DNA of 28,338 bases from JAZKIX01 sp040384645 (GTDB lineage: Bacteria > Pseudomonadota > Gammaproteobacteria > Burkholderiales > Burkholderiaceae_D), in assembly GCA_040384645.1 (NCBI GenBank), contig JAZKIX010000244.1:1-28338 (forward strand), given 5' to 3'. Below, piece by piece: positions 15,903 through 23,670 of this stretch. Every line of letters begins with the position of its first letter. Position 1 is the stretch's first letter. Position numbers and translations under genes: made by a program. The notes beneath the pieces were generated by a model. The model did not search any database, had not been told where the DNA came from, and worked only from the letters and a program-made list of their open reading frames with translations.

Positions 15903-16073
15903 ATGTCTTTAATCATTTATCTGATCGGTTTCGCCATCTTGATTGGCGGTGTGGCGTGGGCACTGATTACCGCTGGCGTACCACACCTGTATGTAGTGAT
16001 TGCGTCTGTCATCATGCTGGGCATCGGGATTTTGACCGGGGTTGCTAAAACTCGCAGCAAAGACCCCTCTTGA
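15903..16073 (+). CDS. Small two-helix membrane protein
   Basis: 56 residues. The ATG at 15903 has an excellent AAGGAG site at 7-bp spacing, better than an in-frame ATG 30 bp upstream. Two hydrophobic helices (about 3-24 and 28-47) and a basic tail TRSKDPS suggest an inner-membrane hairpin with the C-terminus in the cytosol. I do not recognise a family. Upstream lies the dyad TATGCG-TGG-CGCATA (15819-15833), a possible operator for this gene. Confidence 0.72.
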   Translation: MSLIIYLIGFAILIGGVAWALITAGVPHLYVVIASVIMLGIGILTGVAKTRSKDPS

Positions 16074-16575
16074 TTTGTTATAAAACTCGCGGCTGATAAC
16101 TACATTGGGCGCTTTACGCCGATACGGCACCGCCCAGTTTAAGTTCCTGATAAGGCACTTCAAGCGGCAACGTAGTTTTGGCCTTGCCGGTATATTTATT
16201 GACCAAACAAATCAAACACGGTCGATGCAAGAACTGGACAAAGCACTTCCGCACAAAATACGCATAAAACCATTAACGCGCCTTGCTCGAGCAAGGCGTG
16301 TAGCTTCCACACTTGCTATTAAACCTCGCCCGCGATCCTTGATGCCGGAAACCAACCGCCAAATATATCTAAAACAGCCGTCGCAGTGAGCTTAAAAACG
16401 TAGCCAGACAACATCGATATCGTCATCAATACTGCATGGTGTATTTATTTAGACCCAATAAATACGTGCGGCATAATGGCAATAATGCCTTATACTCCCC
16501 AAAAAATAACGTATTCTTTTCAGTATCAATCAAGCTATTTAGTCATCCAGCCATCTTGATCCACCTCTCGCGTTC
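16074..16575. other. Intergenic region with a 20-bp palindrome and repeat copy A
   Basis: About 500 bp without a convincing gene. A perfect 20-bp palindrome CGCCTTGCTCGAGCAAGGCG spans 16279-16298 and has no T-tract. Repeat copy A (16428-16500) is listed separately. A 94-codon frame at 16105-16389 has no ribosome binding site and a random-looking, Arg-rich composition. Confidence 0.5.
16428..16500 (+). repeat. Dispersed intergenic repeat, copy A
   Basis: AATACTG, GTGTATTTATTTAG, CCCAATAAATACGTGCGG, then a small hairpin GGCA/TGCC and TTATACTCCCC. It shares block order and spacing with the other four copies and is closest to copy C (same TATTTATTT and AAATACGTGCGG). It ends 75 bp before the 201-residue membrane protein gene. 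Confidence 0.8.
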
Positions 16576-17181
16576 ATGACCACGCATTCAAGCAGCAAGC
16601 CAGCCGCATACCCGCTGTTGCCCAGCATGCTCTGCTTGGGCGGCGCATTGCTATTCATGACTGTGTCCGCCCTGCTGTATTGGCCGGCGCCGGAAGTCGC
16701 CTTCCGCACCGACAATTCGCCGGTGGCATGGCTGTCCAGTGCGCAATTATGGGCGATGGCGATATTGACGCTGCGATTGTGGCAAGACTCAACAATGCCA
16801 CGCGGCCTGTGTCTGTGGCTCTGCGTCGGGATGATGGGGATGGCGTTCGACGAACAATTCATGCTGCATGAACATTGGAAATATCGGTGTCTGGAATGGT
16901 GGAGCGCATGCCGTTTTGGCTGGGTAACGGAATTGCCGATGCTGCTGGTCGCTGCATTGGGCGTCTTCACCGGCGTATGGCTGCATCGCAGCCTGCCCGG
17001 CCGCACCCAGCGCCTGCAATGCTGGCTGGCACTGGGCGTGGGCCTGTTTGCCCTATACCTTCGCGCCACCCAGACACCGATCGAATTACTCCCGTACAAA
17101 GCGGCCTTGCTGGTGGTAGCAGAAGCCTTGTTTACCGGCATGCTGCTGAGCATTCCGGTCAAGTTTACGGCTTTGCGTTGA
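16576..17181 (+). CDS. Multi-helix membrane protein of unknown function
   Basis: 201 residues with about six predicted transmembrane helices (near 16-36, 50-68, 76-92, 115-135, 147-163 and 173-195). Between helices 3 and 4 lies a conspicuous acidic/His motif, FDEQFMLHEHWKYRC (91-105), whose Asp, Glu and three His/Cys could bind a metal or lipid head group. This layout recalls small membrane hydrolase or ceramidase-like folds, but I cannot assign a family. No strong ribosome binding site precedes the ATG. Repeat copy A lies just upstream and a convergent SH3-domain gene lies downstream. Confidence 0.7.
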   Translation: MTTHSSSKPAAYPLLPSMLCLGGALLFMTVSALLYWPAPEVAFRTDNSPVAWLSSAQLWAMAILTLRLWQDSTMPRGLCLWLCVGMMGMAFDEQFMLHEHWKYRCLEWWSACRFGWVTELPMLLVAALGVFTGVWLHRSLPGRTQRLQCWLALGVGLFALYLRATQTPIELLPYKAALLVVAEALFTGMLLSIPVKFTALR

Positions 17182-17184
17182 GGC

Positions 17185-17206
17185 TGGCGAATTTGACGCC
17201 AATTTC
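17185..17206. terminator. Weak hairpin between convergent genes
   Basis: TGGCG (17185-17189) and CGCCA (17197-17201) form a short stem followed by ATTT, 4 bp after the stop codon of the membrane protein gene. It has the right place for a terminator, but stem and T-tract are poor. Confidence 0.3.
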
Positions 17207-17229
17207 TGGCCCTAATGTCGGGCACGCAA

Positions 17230-18636
17230 TCAGGTGCATTCGCCGTAGGAATCCTGTTCAAACGGATACCATTCACCGCCGATATTGGCGAATACTTGAC
17301 GTAGTTTCAGCAAGGGATTGGGCCCGGTAATCATCGGCGTGCCCCACACATCCCATTGCACAAAATCAGGCACCGCATCGCCGTTCAAATCAATTTCGTA
17401 AATGGCGACTTTGCTAACGCTGCCGTCGGCGTTGCTGGGGGTAGGCACCCGTTCGGTACGGGTAGCAATCTTTGCCTTTTGAAAAGGCAAGGCCGCCGGC
17501 GCCTGGAACCACATCAATTCATCCTTGATGCCAGGATAGCCCGGCAATAACGTCTTGCCCATGCGTTTATTGCGCAAGCCCTCATAACAGCGCCCGCCGG
17601 GGCCAAACGGCGTCTCGGTCAAAGTCGGCGTCCAGCGATACGCGCCGACCAAGCCGGTGCGCCCGATCACATGCTCGATCACGGGCCGCTCCAGCGTCAA
17701 TGCATATTTGCCGATATCCCAGGCACCGGTATAGCGCAGCATGTCGTAGTCCCATTCCCATTTGGGTGTACCGGTGACGCGTCCGCGTTCAACGATACCG
17801 AAATTGGCGCTCAAGCGTTCCGGGGCGGCGCTACCGGGCGCCAGTTCCTTCGCGCTTTTGAACAAGGATGGCCGAATTTGCGGCAAGCGCAAATGTGGCA
17901 ATTCTTCGACGCGGCAATCGCTCACCGACATATAGACGTGCGGGTAATGTTGGGCATCTGGATATTGCAATTCCGTCAGCCCCTTGCTTGACTGCAAAAC
18001 TTTGGCGTCTTGCATCTGACGGCAATTGAGCAAGGGCGGATTCAAGTCGGCCGAGGCAATCAAACCTTTGCCCAGTTCAGCCTTCATCGCCTCGAACTCC
18101 GGCACCGGATAGCGGGTCAGCGGCGGCGGCGCGTCTGTGCGGATAATTTGTTGTCCATGATCATGACCGTTTTCCCGCTCCAATTGCTGGGGTGTCAACA
18201 AGGTTTGCTGGAAATATCGACCCGCCGAAAATAGCGCCGCCATCGATGGCGCAATCCAGAATGCACGCGGCGGCGAATATTGCGGATGCTCCTTATCGCC
18301 CACCGAACCCGTCGTCACTTCAGCCAAGCTTAATAGTCGCTCGCCCAATAATTTACACGCTACAAAACCACGTTGCCCCTTGCCCCAGGCAATTTCGCAG
18401 CTCTTGTCTTTTTGCGATATCAGCGTCACCGCCGTATTGCTGGTGACATGCGCGATGACCGCGCTGTCGCTGGCATCCGAACTGCGCACGTTGACCCAAG
18501 AGCCATGCACCCAACGTTTGCTGGCATCGTCGGTGGCATGGGCAGGCAACAACATCAGTAAAGATAGACCGACCACGACGCTGCAAGGTTGACGGGATAG
18601 TCGGCGTTTAAACGCGCCAGTCATAGGGATTTTCAT
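17230..18636 (-). CDS. Exported protein with N-terminal bacterial SH3 domain
   Basis: 468 residues from the ATG at 18636, which begins MKIPMTG and a signal peptide cleaved after PAHA (about residue 34). Another in-frame ATG 23 codons upstream would bury the signal. Residues about 43-98 are a bacterial SH3 (SH3_3) domain: WVNVRSSDASDS, then VTLISQKDKSCEIAWGKGQRGFVA. The remaining 370 residues are a periplasmic domain I cannot name, with several Cys and a DLNGDAVPDF motif (about 428-437) resembling a calcium-binding loop. SH3_3 domains often bind peptidoglycan, so a cell-wall-associated role is likely. No strong ribosome binding site is seen. It is convergent with the six-helix membrane protein and followed by no operon partner. 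Confidence 0.78.
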   Translation of the reverse strand: MKIPMTGAFKRRLSRQPCSVVVGLSLLMLLPAHATDDASKRWVHGSWVNVRSSDASDSAVIAHVTSNTAVTLISQKDKSCEIAWGKGQRGFVACKLLGERLLSLAEVTTGSVGDKEHPQYSPPRAFWIAPSMAALFSAGRYFQQTLLTPQQLERENGHDHGQQIIRTDAPPPLTRYPVPEFEAMKAELGKGLIASADLNPPLLNCRQMQDAKVLQSSKGLTELQYPDAQHYPHVYMSVSDCRVEELPHLRLPQIRPSLFKSAKELAPGSAAPERLSANFGIVERGRVTGTPKWEWDYDMLRYTGAWDIGKYALTLERPVIEHVIGRTGLVGAYRWTPTLTETPFGPGGRCYEGLRNKRMGKTLLPGYPGIKDELMWFQAPAALPFQKAKIATRTERVPTPSNADGSVSKVAIYEIDLNGDAVPDFVQWDVWGTPMITGPNPLLKLRQVFANIGGEWYPFEQDSYGECT

Positions 18637-18707
18637 TGAATTTTTGCGCTTGTTTCTGGAAAGAGACAGACGCCAGTTTACGTCAACGCTAGCCCCATGG
18701 GGCACGA

Positions 18708-18781
18708 AATATACTCCATGCTGTATTTTTTTAGGCGCATTAAAAACGAGCGGGAACAGGATACTTTTGCCTTATACCCCC
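18708..18781 (+). repeat. Dispersed intergenic repeat, copy B
   Basis: AATATACTCC, GCTGTATTTTTTTAGG, CGCATTAAAAACGAGCGGG, and TTATACCCCC. It is the most divergent copy (ATACTCC for ATACTG, ACGAGCGG for ACGTGCGG). A 12-bp palindrome GCCCCATGGGGC (18692-18703) abuts its left end. It lies upstream of the SH3 gene, on the opposite strand to it. Confidence 0.75.
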
Positions 18782-18912
18782 ATAAAAACACCCCTATTGG
18801 AAGTAAAACTTGATGCGAATGCAGCGGCTTTTTTTAAGCAGTCCATCACCGCAATTGCATCATTGAAACAGTGACTGTGATTCGCGGCCAAGGCCGCTAG
18901 AACAAGCCACCT

Positions 18913-19611
18913 CTATTCGCCAAAAGCCGCCAGCACCTTTTGCGCCACCAGCACCGATGAACTCGGATTCTGGCCAGTAATCAACTGACCATCACGCACG
19001 GCAAAACTCTGCCAGTTCGGCGCTTTCTGGAACTGGCCGCCTAAGGCGCGCATCCGCGTTTCCAACATGAAAGGCACGATCTCGGTCAAGCCGGTAGCAC
19101 TTTCTTCCTCATCGGTAAAAGCGTTGACTTGCTTGCCGGACAAGATCGACTGGCCGTCCGCCCGTTTGGCCGTCACCAAACCGGCGGCACCGTGGCAGAC
19201 CGAGGCGACGATTTTATGTGCGGCAAACGCCGCCTCCACCGCGCGCGTCACGCCGGCATCGCCGGGCAAATCCCACATGGCGCCATGCCCACCGGGGAAA
19301 AATACCGCGTCAAACTGGGTTGCATCGACGCTGGCCACTGGTATCGTCGCGCCCGCTTTGGCTTGCGCCGCGGGGTCGGCTAGAAAGCGCTCGGTGGCAA
19401 CTTCGTTTTGTCCTGCAGGCTTCAAGCTCGACGGGTCGAAAGGCAGCTTGCCACCCAAGGGCGAAGCGATCTGCACCTCGACGCCCGCATCACTGAAAAT
19501 AAAATATGGCGCGGCCAATTCCTCGGCCCATACGCCGGTCTGCCTACCAGTATTGCCCATCACCGCATGCGAAGTAGCGATCATCAAAATACGTTTATTC
19601 AATGTACTCAT
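18913..19611 (-). CDS. DJ-1/PfpI-family protein (Hsp31/glyoxalase III-like)
   Basis: 232 residues, cytosolic class I glutamine-amidotransferase-like fold. The catalytic elements of the Hsp31/GLX3 branch are visible: Glu30 in GVWAEELAAPY, GGHGAMWDLP (108-117), and the nucleophile elbow ASVCHGAAGL with Cys139 and His140. Members are glyoxalase III-type methylglyoxal detoxifying enzymes, deglycases (contested) or chaperones. The start has AAGGAGA. The gene is divergent from a LysR regulator 148 bp away, so control by that regulator and induction by an electrophile or oxidant are plausible. A GCGGCC/GGCCGC stem (18884-18897) follows the stop codon but lacks a T-tract. Confidence 0.92.
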   Translation of the reverse strand: MSTLNKRILMIATSHAVMGNTGRQTGVWAEELAAPYFIFSDAGVEVQIASPLGGKLPFDPSSLKPAGQNEVATERFLADPAAQAKAGATIPVASVDATQFDAVFFPGGHGAMWDLPGDAGVTRAVEAAFAAHKIVASVCHGAAGLVTAKRADGQSILSGKQVNAFTDEEESATGLTEIVPFMLETRMRALGGQFQKAPNWQSFAVRDGQLITGQNPSSSVLVAQKVLAAFGE

Positions 19612-19743
19612 AGTGTGATTCTCCTTTTGTTTGAACTGCTGCTTGATTGCCTAATGAATCCATTAAGAATTTGACGGAACCCGTGGCAAACACTTTAATG
19701 GCAATCAAAAGAGTAATAAACTACGCCAGTCTCACTTTATTCA

Positions 19744-19756
19744 TTACACAATGTAA
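19744..19756. promoter_or_regulatory. Candidate LysR-type operator (T-N11-A)
   Basis: TTACACAATGTAA has the T-N11-A layout with inverted TTAC/GTAA arms, directly before the LysR start codon and within the divergent spacer. This suits autorepression. It is a short motif and could be chance. Confidence 0.4.
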
Positions 19757-19759
19757 CTC

Positions 19760-20689
19760 ATGAATCAGTCATCAAGCGCCGTGCAACTCGGCAGCATCCA
19801 ATTTTTTTGCAAAGCCGCCGAGCTGGAAAGTTTTACCGCCGCCGCCGAAATCTTTGGCGTCACGCCGGCCGCGATCAGCCGTTCCGTGCGCCGCATCGAA
19901 GAGCGTCTTGGGGTGCGCCTGTTCGCCCGCAGTACGCGGCAAATCAAACTGACCGATCAAGGCCGGCTGTACTACGAACAGTGTCGCCAAGCCCTATTGC
20001 AGATTGGTGAAGCGGAAGCTGCCATCAGCGGCCAGCAAGCATCGCCCAGCGGGATCGTGCGTCTTAGCATTCCGACCACCTACGGCCACTACCGGGTATT
20101 GCCATTGTTGCCCACCTTCCATGCGCGCTATCCCGGCATCACGCTCGACATCAACCTGTCAAATCGCAATATCGACTTTATCGAAGAAGGTTACGACCTG
20201 GCGATCCGCGCCGGCCAACCAGCCGATTCGCGCCTGATCGCACGCAAGCTGGAAGACGCCGCCGTTTGCGTGTTTGCCGCACCCGCCTACCTGCAACAAC
20301 GCGGTACGCCGCAGACGCTGGAACAGTTGCAGCAGCATGACTGCATCCAATTCATCCTGCCTAGCACTGGTAAAGCAATGCCCTGGGTTTTCAAGCGGGA
20401 TGGCGTTGATCTGGATTTGCCCTTTGACAGCAAGGTACGCTTTTCGGAAGACGTACTAGGATGCGTGACTTACGCCAAGGCTGGCGGCGGCATATGCCAG
20501 ATTTTCCGCTTCATCGCCGAAGAAGATTTGGAGCAAGGTACGCTGGTCGAACTGCTGCAGCCTTTCGCCGGGCGCTTTCGAGCATTCTCATTGCTGTACC
20601 AACAAAACCGCCATCAATCGGCGTCGGTTAGGGCGTTGATTGATTTTATGGTGACGCAATCGGCTCTTCTCAATAACACGACAAGTTGA
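19760..20689 (+). CDS. LysR-family transcriptional regulator
   Basis: 309 residues. The N-terminal winged helix (about 11-70) has FTAAAEIFGVTPAAISRSVRRIEERLGVRLFAR, the standard LysR recognition region, followed by the linker helix and a periplasmic-binding-protein-like effector domain (about 95-300; IVRLSIPTTYG, EGYDLAIRAG, TLEQLQQHDCI). It resembles the CrgA/AaeR-type single-gene regulators that control a divergent neighbour. The partner here is the DJ-1/PfpI gene. The effector is not evident. The start lacks a strong ribosome binding site and sits 3 bp after the T-N11-A motif. Confidence 0.93.
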   Translation: MNQSSSAVQLGSIQFFCKAAELESFTAAAEIFGVTPAAISRSVRRIEERLGVRLFARSTRQIKLTDQGRLYYEQCRQALLQIGEAEAAISGQQASPSGIVRLSIPTTYGHYRVLPLLPTFHARYPGITLDINLSNRNIDFIEEGYDLAIRAGQPADSRLIARKLEDAAVCVFAAPAYLQQRGTPQTLEQLQQHDCIQFILPSTGKAMPWVFKRDGVDLDLPFDSKVRFSEDVLGCVTYAKAGGGICQIFRFIAEEDLEQGTLVELLQPFAGRFRAFSLLYQQNRHQSASVRALIDFMVTQSALLNNTTS

Positions 20690-21017
20690 GATGATGCGGA
20701 CGCATTGGCACACCGCAGGCTCGCAAGACCTACACTTGCCAGATAATACTGTTACCAGTATTTATTTTAGCCCAACAAATACGTGCGGACAGAGTGCATA
20801 TTTTTCATATACCCCCCTATTTCCTTAAAAATAATTACGAGACATACTGACGCCAACAATCAACCTTGCATGATTACGCTCCCTTGAAAGTTGTTACGTC
20901 ACCGTTTTTGTTAAAGGAAGGGAAATATATTTTTTGGTCGCCGAACCGTTTCCGCAATGTCACGCCTCTTAGTTGAAGAATCTACTTGGCTTCATTCTTT
21001 TCTAAAAGGACATCGAC
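20690..21017. other. Intergenic region with repeat copy C and a sigma-operon leader
   Basis: About 330 bp. Copy C lies at 20745-20817. Further on, GAACC at 20943-20947 could be an ECF-type -35, about 70 bp before the small membrane protein gene, but a matching -10 is not clear. No gene is seen. Confidence 0.45.
20745..20817 (+). repeat. Dispersed intergenic repeat, copy C
   Basis: AATACTGTTACCAGTATT is here a perfect 18-bp palindrome, followed by TATTTTAGCCCAACAAATA, CGTGCGG and CATATACCCCCC. It is closest to copy A. It lies between the LysR gene and the sigma-factor operon. Confidence 0.8.
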
Positions 21018-21227
21018 ATGCTTTACATCAAAAACCTATCTGGCTGGCACCGTACCGGACGTTTAGTTGCAGCCGTATTAATGGCTAGTTGCGCCGCACA
21101 TTATGGCCTGACGCCAGTGGGCATAATCTTCGGCATCGCCAGCCTGGTCACCGGCCTCACTGCCGTGTTTGGTTACTGCCCCATGTGCAAAGTCGGTGGC
21201 AAGCCACGCATTGCCGACAAATCATAG
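21018..21227 (+). CDS. Small membrane protein, YgaP-like/DUF2892 type, with CPMC motif
   Basis: 69 residues with an AAAAGGA ribosome binding site. Two hydrophobic helices (about 14-30 and 33-50) precede FGYCPMCKVGGKP. The shape, a GxxxxGLxxxFGYCP ending, matches the DUF2892 (YgaP-type inner-membrane) family, where a Cys-Pro motif follows the second helix. The CPxC motif resembles a redox or metal site. It is the first gene of an operon, 8 bp before an ECF sigma factor, so it may sense a signal for it. That is inference. Confidence 0.65.
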   Translation: MLYIKNLSGWHRTGRLVAAVLMASCAAHYGLTPVGIIFGIASLVTGLTAVFGYCPMCKVGGKPRIADKS

Positions 21228-21235
21228 GCAAAGCC

Positions 21236-21772
21236 ATGAGCAGTGACCCCGCGAATGTCGACGCACTGTTTGCCTGCGCGCGCAACGGCGACCAATGCGC
21301 AATGGAAACGTTATTGCGCAAGCTGCAACCCGATTTGCGCCGTTACGCACGAAGGAGTTGTTCGTCTTCCGATATCGACGAAGCGGTCCAAGACGCCATG
21401 TGGATCATTTACCAGCGCGCCGGAGCGCTACGATTTGTGGCCGCCCTATCGAGTTGGTTATTCAAGATCGTATTACGCATTTGTCTGCGCATGAAGAAGC
21501 GTGCGGCCGAAACGGAAGAGTTCGATGAAGAAAATTTGGCCCACACAAGCGATTCGCAACAAGAAGTTGCCAATTTGCGGCTGGACCTTGCCACCGTATT
21601 ATCCAGACTCGACAGGCACCAACGCGAGGTACTGCTAATGCGCGACGTGTTCGGTTATTCCGCTGAAGAAACTGCGCTGCAGTTAAATATTTCCGTACAA
21701 GCCTCGAAGAGCCGGCTGCATCGGGCAAGAAGCACGGTCAGACAGCAATTGATATGTCTTGATACGCATTGA
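21236..21772 (+). CDS. ECF-family RNA polymerase sigma factor
   Basis: 178 residues. The ATG at 21236 follows AGGCAAAG and lies 8 bp after the CPMC gene; a longer upstream frame overlaps that gene and is unlikely. Region 2 (about 20-85) has LLRKLQPDLRRYARR, DIDEAVQDAMWIIYQR and a SSWLFKIVLRICLR helix; region 4 (about 118-172) has LDRHQREVLLMRDVFGYSAEETA and ISVQASKSRLHRAR. Together these are diagnostic of sigma-70 ECF factors. No canonical anti-sigma factor (ZAS or FecR type) is adjacent; the neighbours are two small CPxC membrane proteins. Genes of the regulon are unknown. Confidence 0.93.
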   Translation: MSSDPANVDALFACARNGDQCAMETLLRKLQPDLRRYARRSCSSSDIDEAVQDAMWIIYQRAGALRFVAALSSWLFKIVLRICLRMKKRAAETEEFDEENLAHTSDSQQEVANLRLDLATVLSRLDRHQREVLLMRDVFGYSAEETALQLNISVQASKSRLHRARSTVRQQLICLDTH

Positions 21773-21790
21773 TAAACAAGGAGCTGGAAA

Positions 21791-22018
21791 ATGGTATTCG
21801 GCAATAAGTCACTCTGGTTACACCTGCTACGCGGCATGCTCGGCTTCGGCGCCTTGGCCGGCGCGCTCGCCACCGCCAACATCATGCTCTGGCCCACGCT
21901 ATTTTTGATGCCGTTTGCGCTATGGATGCTCAAGGGCTGCCCGATTTGCTGGACGGTCGGCTTGTTTGAAACGGTGGCGGCGTTGATTCATAAACGCATG
22001 GAACGGGAACCGTTGTAA
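21791..22018 (+). CDS. Small membrane protein with CPIC motif
   Basis: 75 residues, ribosome binding site AAGGAG. Two hydrophobic segments (about 12-28 and 30-47) end in GCPICW, then an amphipathic tail LFETVAALIHKRMERE. I do not recognise a family, but it mirrors the CPMC gene at the other end of the operon: two helices followed by CPxC. It may act with that protein as a redox or metal sensor for the sigma factor, or be a target of it. Confidence 0.65.
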   Translation: MVFGNKSLWLHLLRGMLGFGALAGALATANIMLWPTLFLMPFALWMLKGCPICWTVGLFETVAALIHKRMEREPL

Positions 22019-22068
22019 GACGAACGATTTCCGTATCACAATTGAATATCTCGAAAAGGAAATCGCAG

Positions 22069-22848
22069 TCACGCAAACTGACTGAAATCGGGTTTTCTTT
22101 TTTGGAAAAACGCCATGAACGCTTCCTTTGCTTCAGGCGCATTCAACATGCTGCCGAACAACGCTATTTCTTCCTCCATCTTGGCGACCATCGCCGCGTT
22201 TTGATCGCCTTTCATTAAGCGTTTGGTGGCGCGGATCGAGGCGGCGGGAAGCGCCACTAGTTTGGCGGCTTGGGCGGTGGCGAACGGGATCAAATCGGCC
22301 AGCGGCAACACTTTATTGACCAAGCCCATGTCACAAGCCTCCTGCGCCGAGAACGCTTCGCCCAACATCAGTTTTTCCGCGGCGCGCTGGTAGCCGGCAA
22401 TGTGCGACAGCAGCAGGCTGGAGCCAAATTCTGGGCACAGGCCAAGCTGGGTGAAGGGCATCGACAGCTTGGCATTGTCGGCGGCGTAAACCAGGTCGCA
22501 GTGCATCAGTAGCGTGGTGCCGATGCCGACTGCCTGGCCGGAGACAGCGGCAACTACCGGCTTACTGGCTTGGCTGAGGGCGCGCATGAATTGGAAAATC
22601 GGGCGGTCGGCGGCCAGCAAGTTGTCGCCGGGCGCAAAACTTTTCATGAAGTCCTGGATATCGTTGCCGGCACTAAATACCTCCGGCTTGCCGGTGAACA
22701 GGATGGCGCGGATAGCCGCGTCTTGTTCGGCCTCTTGCAAGGCCTCGGCCATGAGTTGGTACATGGCGGTGGTGATGGCGTTCTTTTTGTCGGGGCGGTT
22801 GAATTCGATGCTGAGAATGCCGTTGGCCTTGCTGGTCAAGATGTCCAT
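22069..22848 (-). CDS. Enoyl-CoA hydratase/isomerase (delta3,delta2-enoyl-CoA isomerase type)
   Basis: 259 residues of the crotonase family. The oxyanion pocket shows in SAGNDIQDF (about 59-67) and GQAVGIGTTLL (104-114). The stretch MPFTQLGLCPEFGSS (130-144) has the LGLxPE pattern of ECI2-type delta3,delta2-enoyl-CoA isomerases, with Glu140 as likely acid/base. Such isomerases move double bonds so unsaturated fatty acids can enter beta-oxidation. A plain hydratase role cannot be ruled out. Start with AGGAGA. The gene is downstream of, and in line with, thiolase, the FadN-type enzyme and acyl-CoA dehydrogenase, but separated from thiolase by 220 bp holding repeat copy D, so it may have its own promoter. 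Confidence 0.88.
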   Translation of the reverse strand: MDILTSKANGILSIEFNRPDKKNAITTAMYQLMAEALQEAEQDAAIRAILFTGKPEVFSAGNDIQDFMKSFAPGDNLLAADRPIFQFMRALSQASKPVVAAVSGQAVGIGTTLLMHCDLVYAADNAKLSMPFTQLGLCPEFGSSLLLSHIAGYQRAAEKLMLGEAFSAQEACDMGLVNKVLPLADLIPFATAQAAKLVALPAASIRATKRLMKGDQNAAMVAKMEEEIALFGSMLNAPEAKEAFMAFFQKRKPDFSQFA

Positions 22849-22908
22849 GTGTTCTCCTGATGATTTTTATGTGTGTGCTGTGGCAGTTTTTTGGCTACTG
22901 GCGCTGAA

Positions 22909-22983
22909 AATATACTGGGCAGTGTATTTTTAAAGACGCAATGAAAACGTGCGGGAGGTGGGTGTTTTTGGCATATACCCCCC
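22909..22983 (+). repeat. Dispersed intergenic repeat, copy D
   Basis: AATATACTGGG, GTGTATTTTTAAAGACGC, AATGAAAACGTGCGGG and GCATATACCCCCC. It is very close to copy E (TATTTTTAAAG, GCAATGAAAAC). GGGTGT and ATACCC near the end can pair with one wobble, as GGGTAT/ATACCC does in copy E. It lies between the isomerase and thiolase genes, antisense to both. Confidence 0.8.
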
Positions 22984-23068
22984 ACAAAATAATTAAAAAT
23001 AGGGTGCGCACGCGATAAAAAGCCGCAAAGTCATCAAACCCTGCGGCTTTTTGAATTACCAAAACACC

Positions 23069-23660
23069 TTACATCCGCTCAAAAATCCCAGCCGCGCCCA
23101 TGCCCGTACCGACGCACATGGTCACCATGCCGTACTTCAGATTATTGCGGCGCATGGCATGGATCACGGTGGCGGAGCGGATTGCCCCAGTGGCGCCCAG
23201 CGGATGGCCAAGTGCAATCGCGCCGCCCATCGGATTGACCTTGGCCGGATCGAGGCCGAGGTCTTGGATCACAGCCAGCGATTGCGCGGCGAAAGCTTCG
23301 TTCAGCTCAAACCAGTCGATCTGGTCTTGCGTGATGCCGGCTGCCTGGCAAGCGGCAGGGATCGCCAGCTTTGGTCCAATTCCCATGATTTCGGGCGGCA
23401 CGCCTTTGACGGCAAACGAGGCGAAGCGCGCCAGCGGGGTCAGGTTAAATTGTTTGAGGATTTTTTCACTGACCAGAATCAAGGCGCCGGCGCCATCCGA
23501 CATTTGCGAACTATTGGCGGCGGTAACGCTGCCTTTGGCGGCGAAGACGGGTTTGAGTTTAGCCAAGGATTCCATGCTGGAATCGGCGCGCGCGCCTTCA
23601 TCCTGGCTGACGCTACGGGTCTTGATATCGATCTGGCCGCTGGCAAGATTGGGGAAACGC
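23069..23660 (-). CDS. fadA: Acetyl-CoA C-acyltransferase (thiolase), C-terminal part, split by scaffold gap
   Basis: Second half of a thiolase that removes acetyl-CoA from 3-ketoacyl-CoA in beta-oxidation. The frame enters from the N gap as RFPNLASGQID. It continues through DEGARADSS, an ANSSQMSDGAG motif, the active-site His in GGAIALGHPLGATG, and the proton-relay Cys in MVTMCVGTGMGAAG near the C-terminus. An internal ATG at 23575 is not the real start. The first half is at 23864-24468; the two join exactly in frame once 23661-23863 is removed, giving 398 residues, the usual length. The symbol follows the reaction and operon, not a proven orthologue. Confidence 0.9.
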
Positions 23661-23670
23661 NNNNNNNNNN
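23661..23670. other. Assembly gap (ten N)
   Basis: Ten ambiguous bases inside the thiolase gene mark a join between contigs of unknown true spacing. The sequence on the two sides belongs to the same gene, but the right-hand side begins with 186 nt of unrelated sequence. Confidence 0.98.

Noticed and set aside
16105..16389. 94-codon reading frame between small membrane genes
   Set aside because: No ribosome binding site, Arg-rich random-looking composition, and a perfect palindrome lies inside it.
18884..18897. GCGGCCAAGGCCGC stem after the DJ-1/PfpI gene as a terminator
   Set aside because: There is no T-tract on the transcript side; it may be only a small palindrome.
20745..20762. The AATACTG palindrome of the repeats as a LexA (SOS) box
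   Set aside because: LexA sites need CTG and CAG about ten bases apart; here they are four apart and the pattern is not kept in the other copies.
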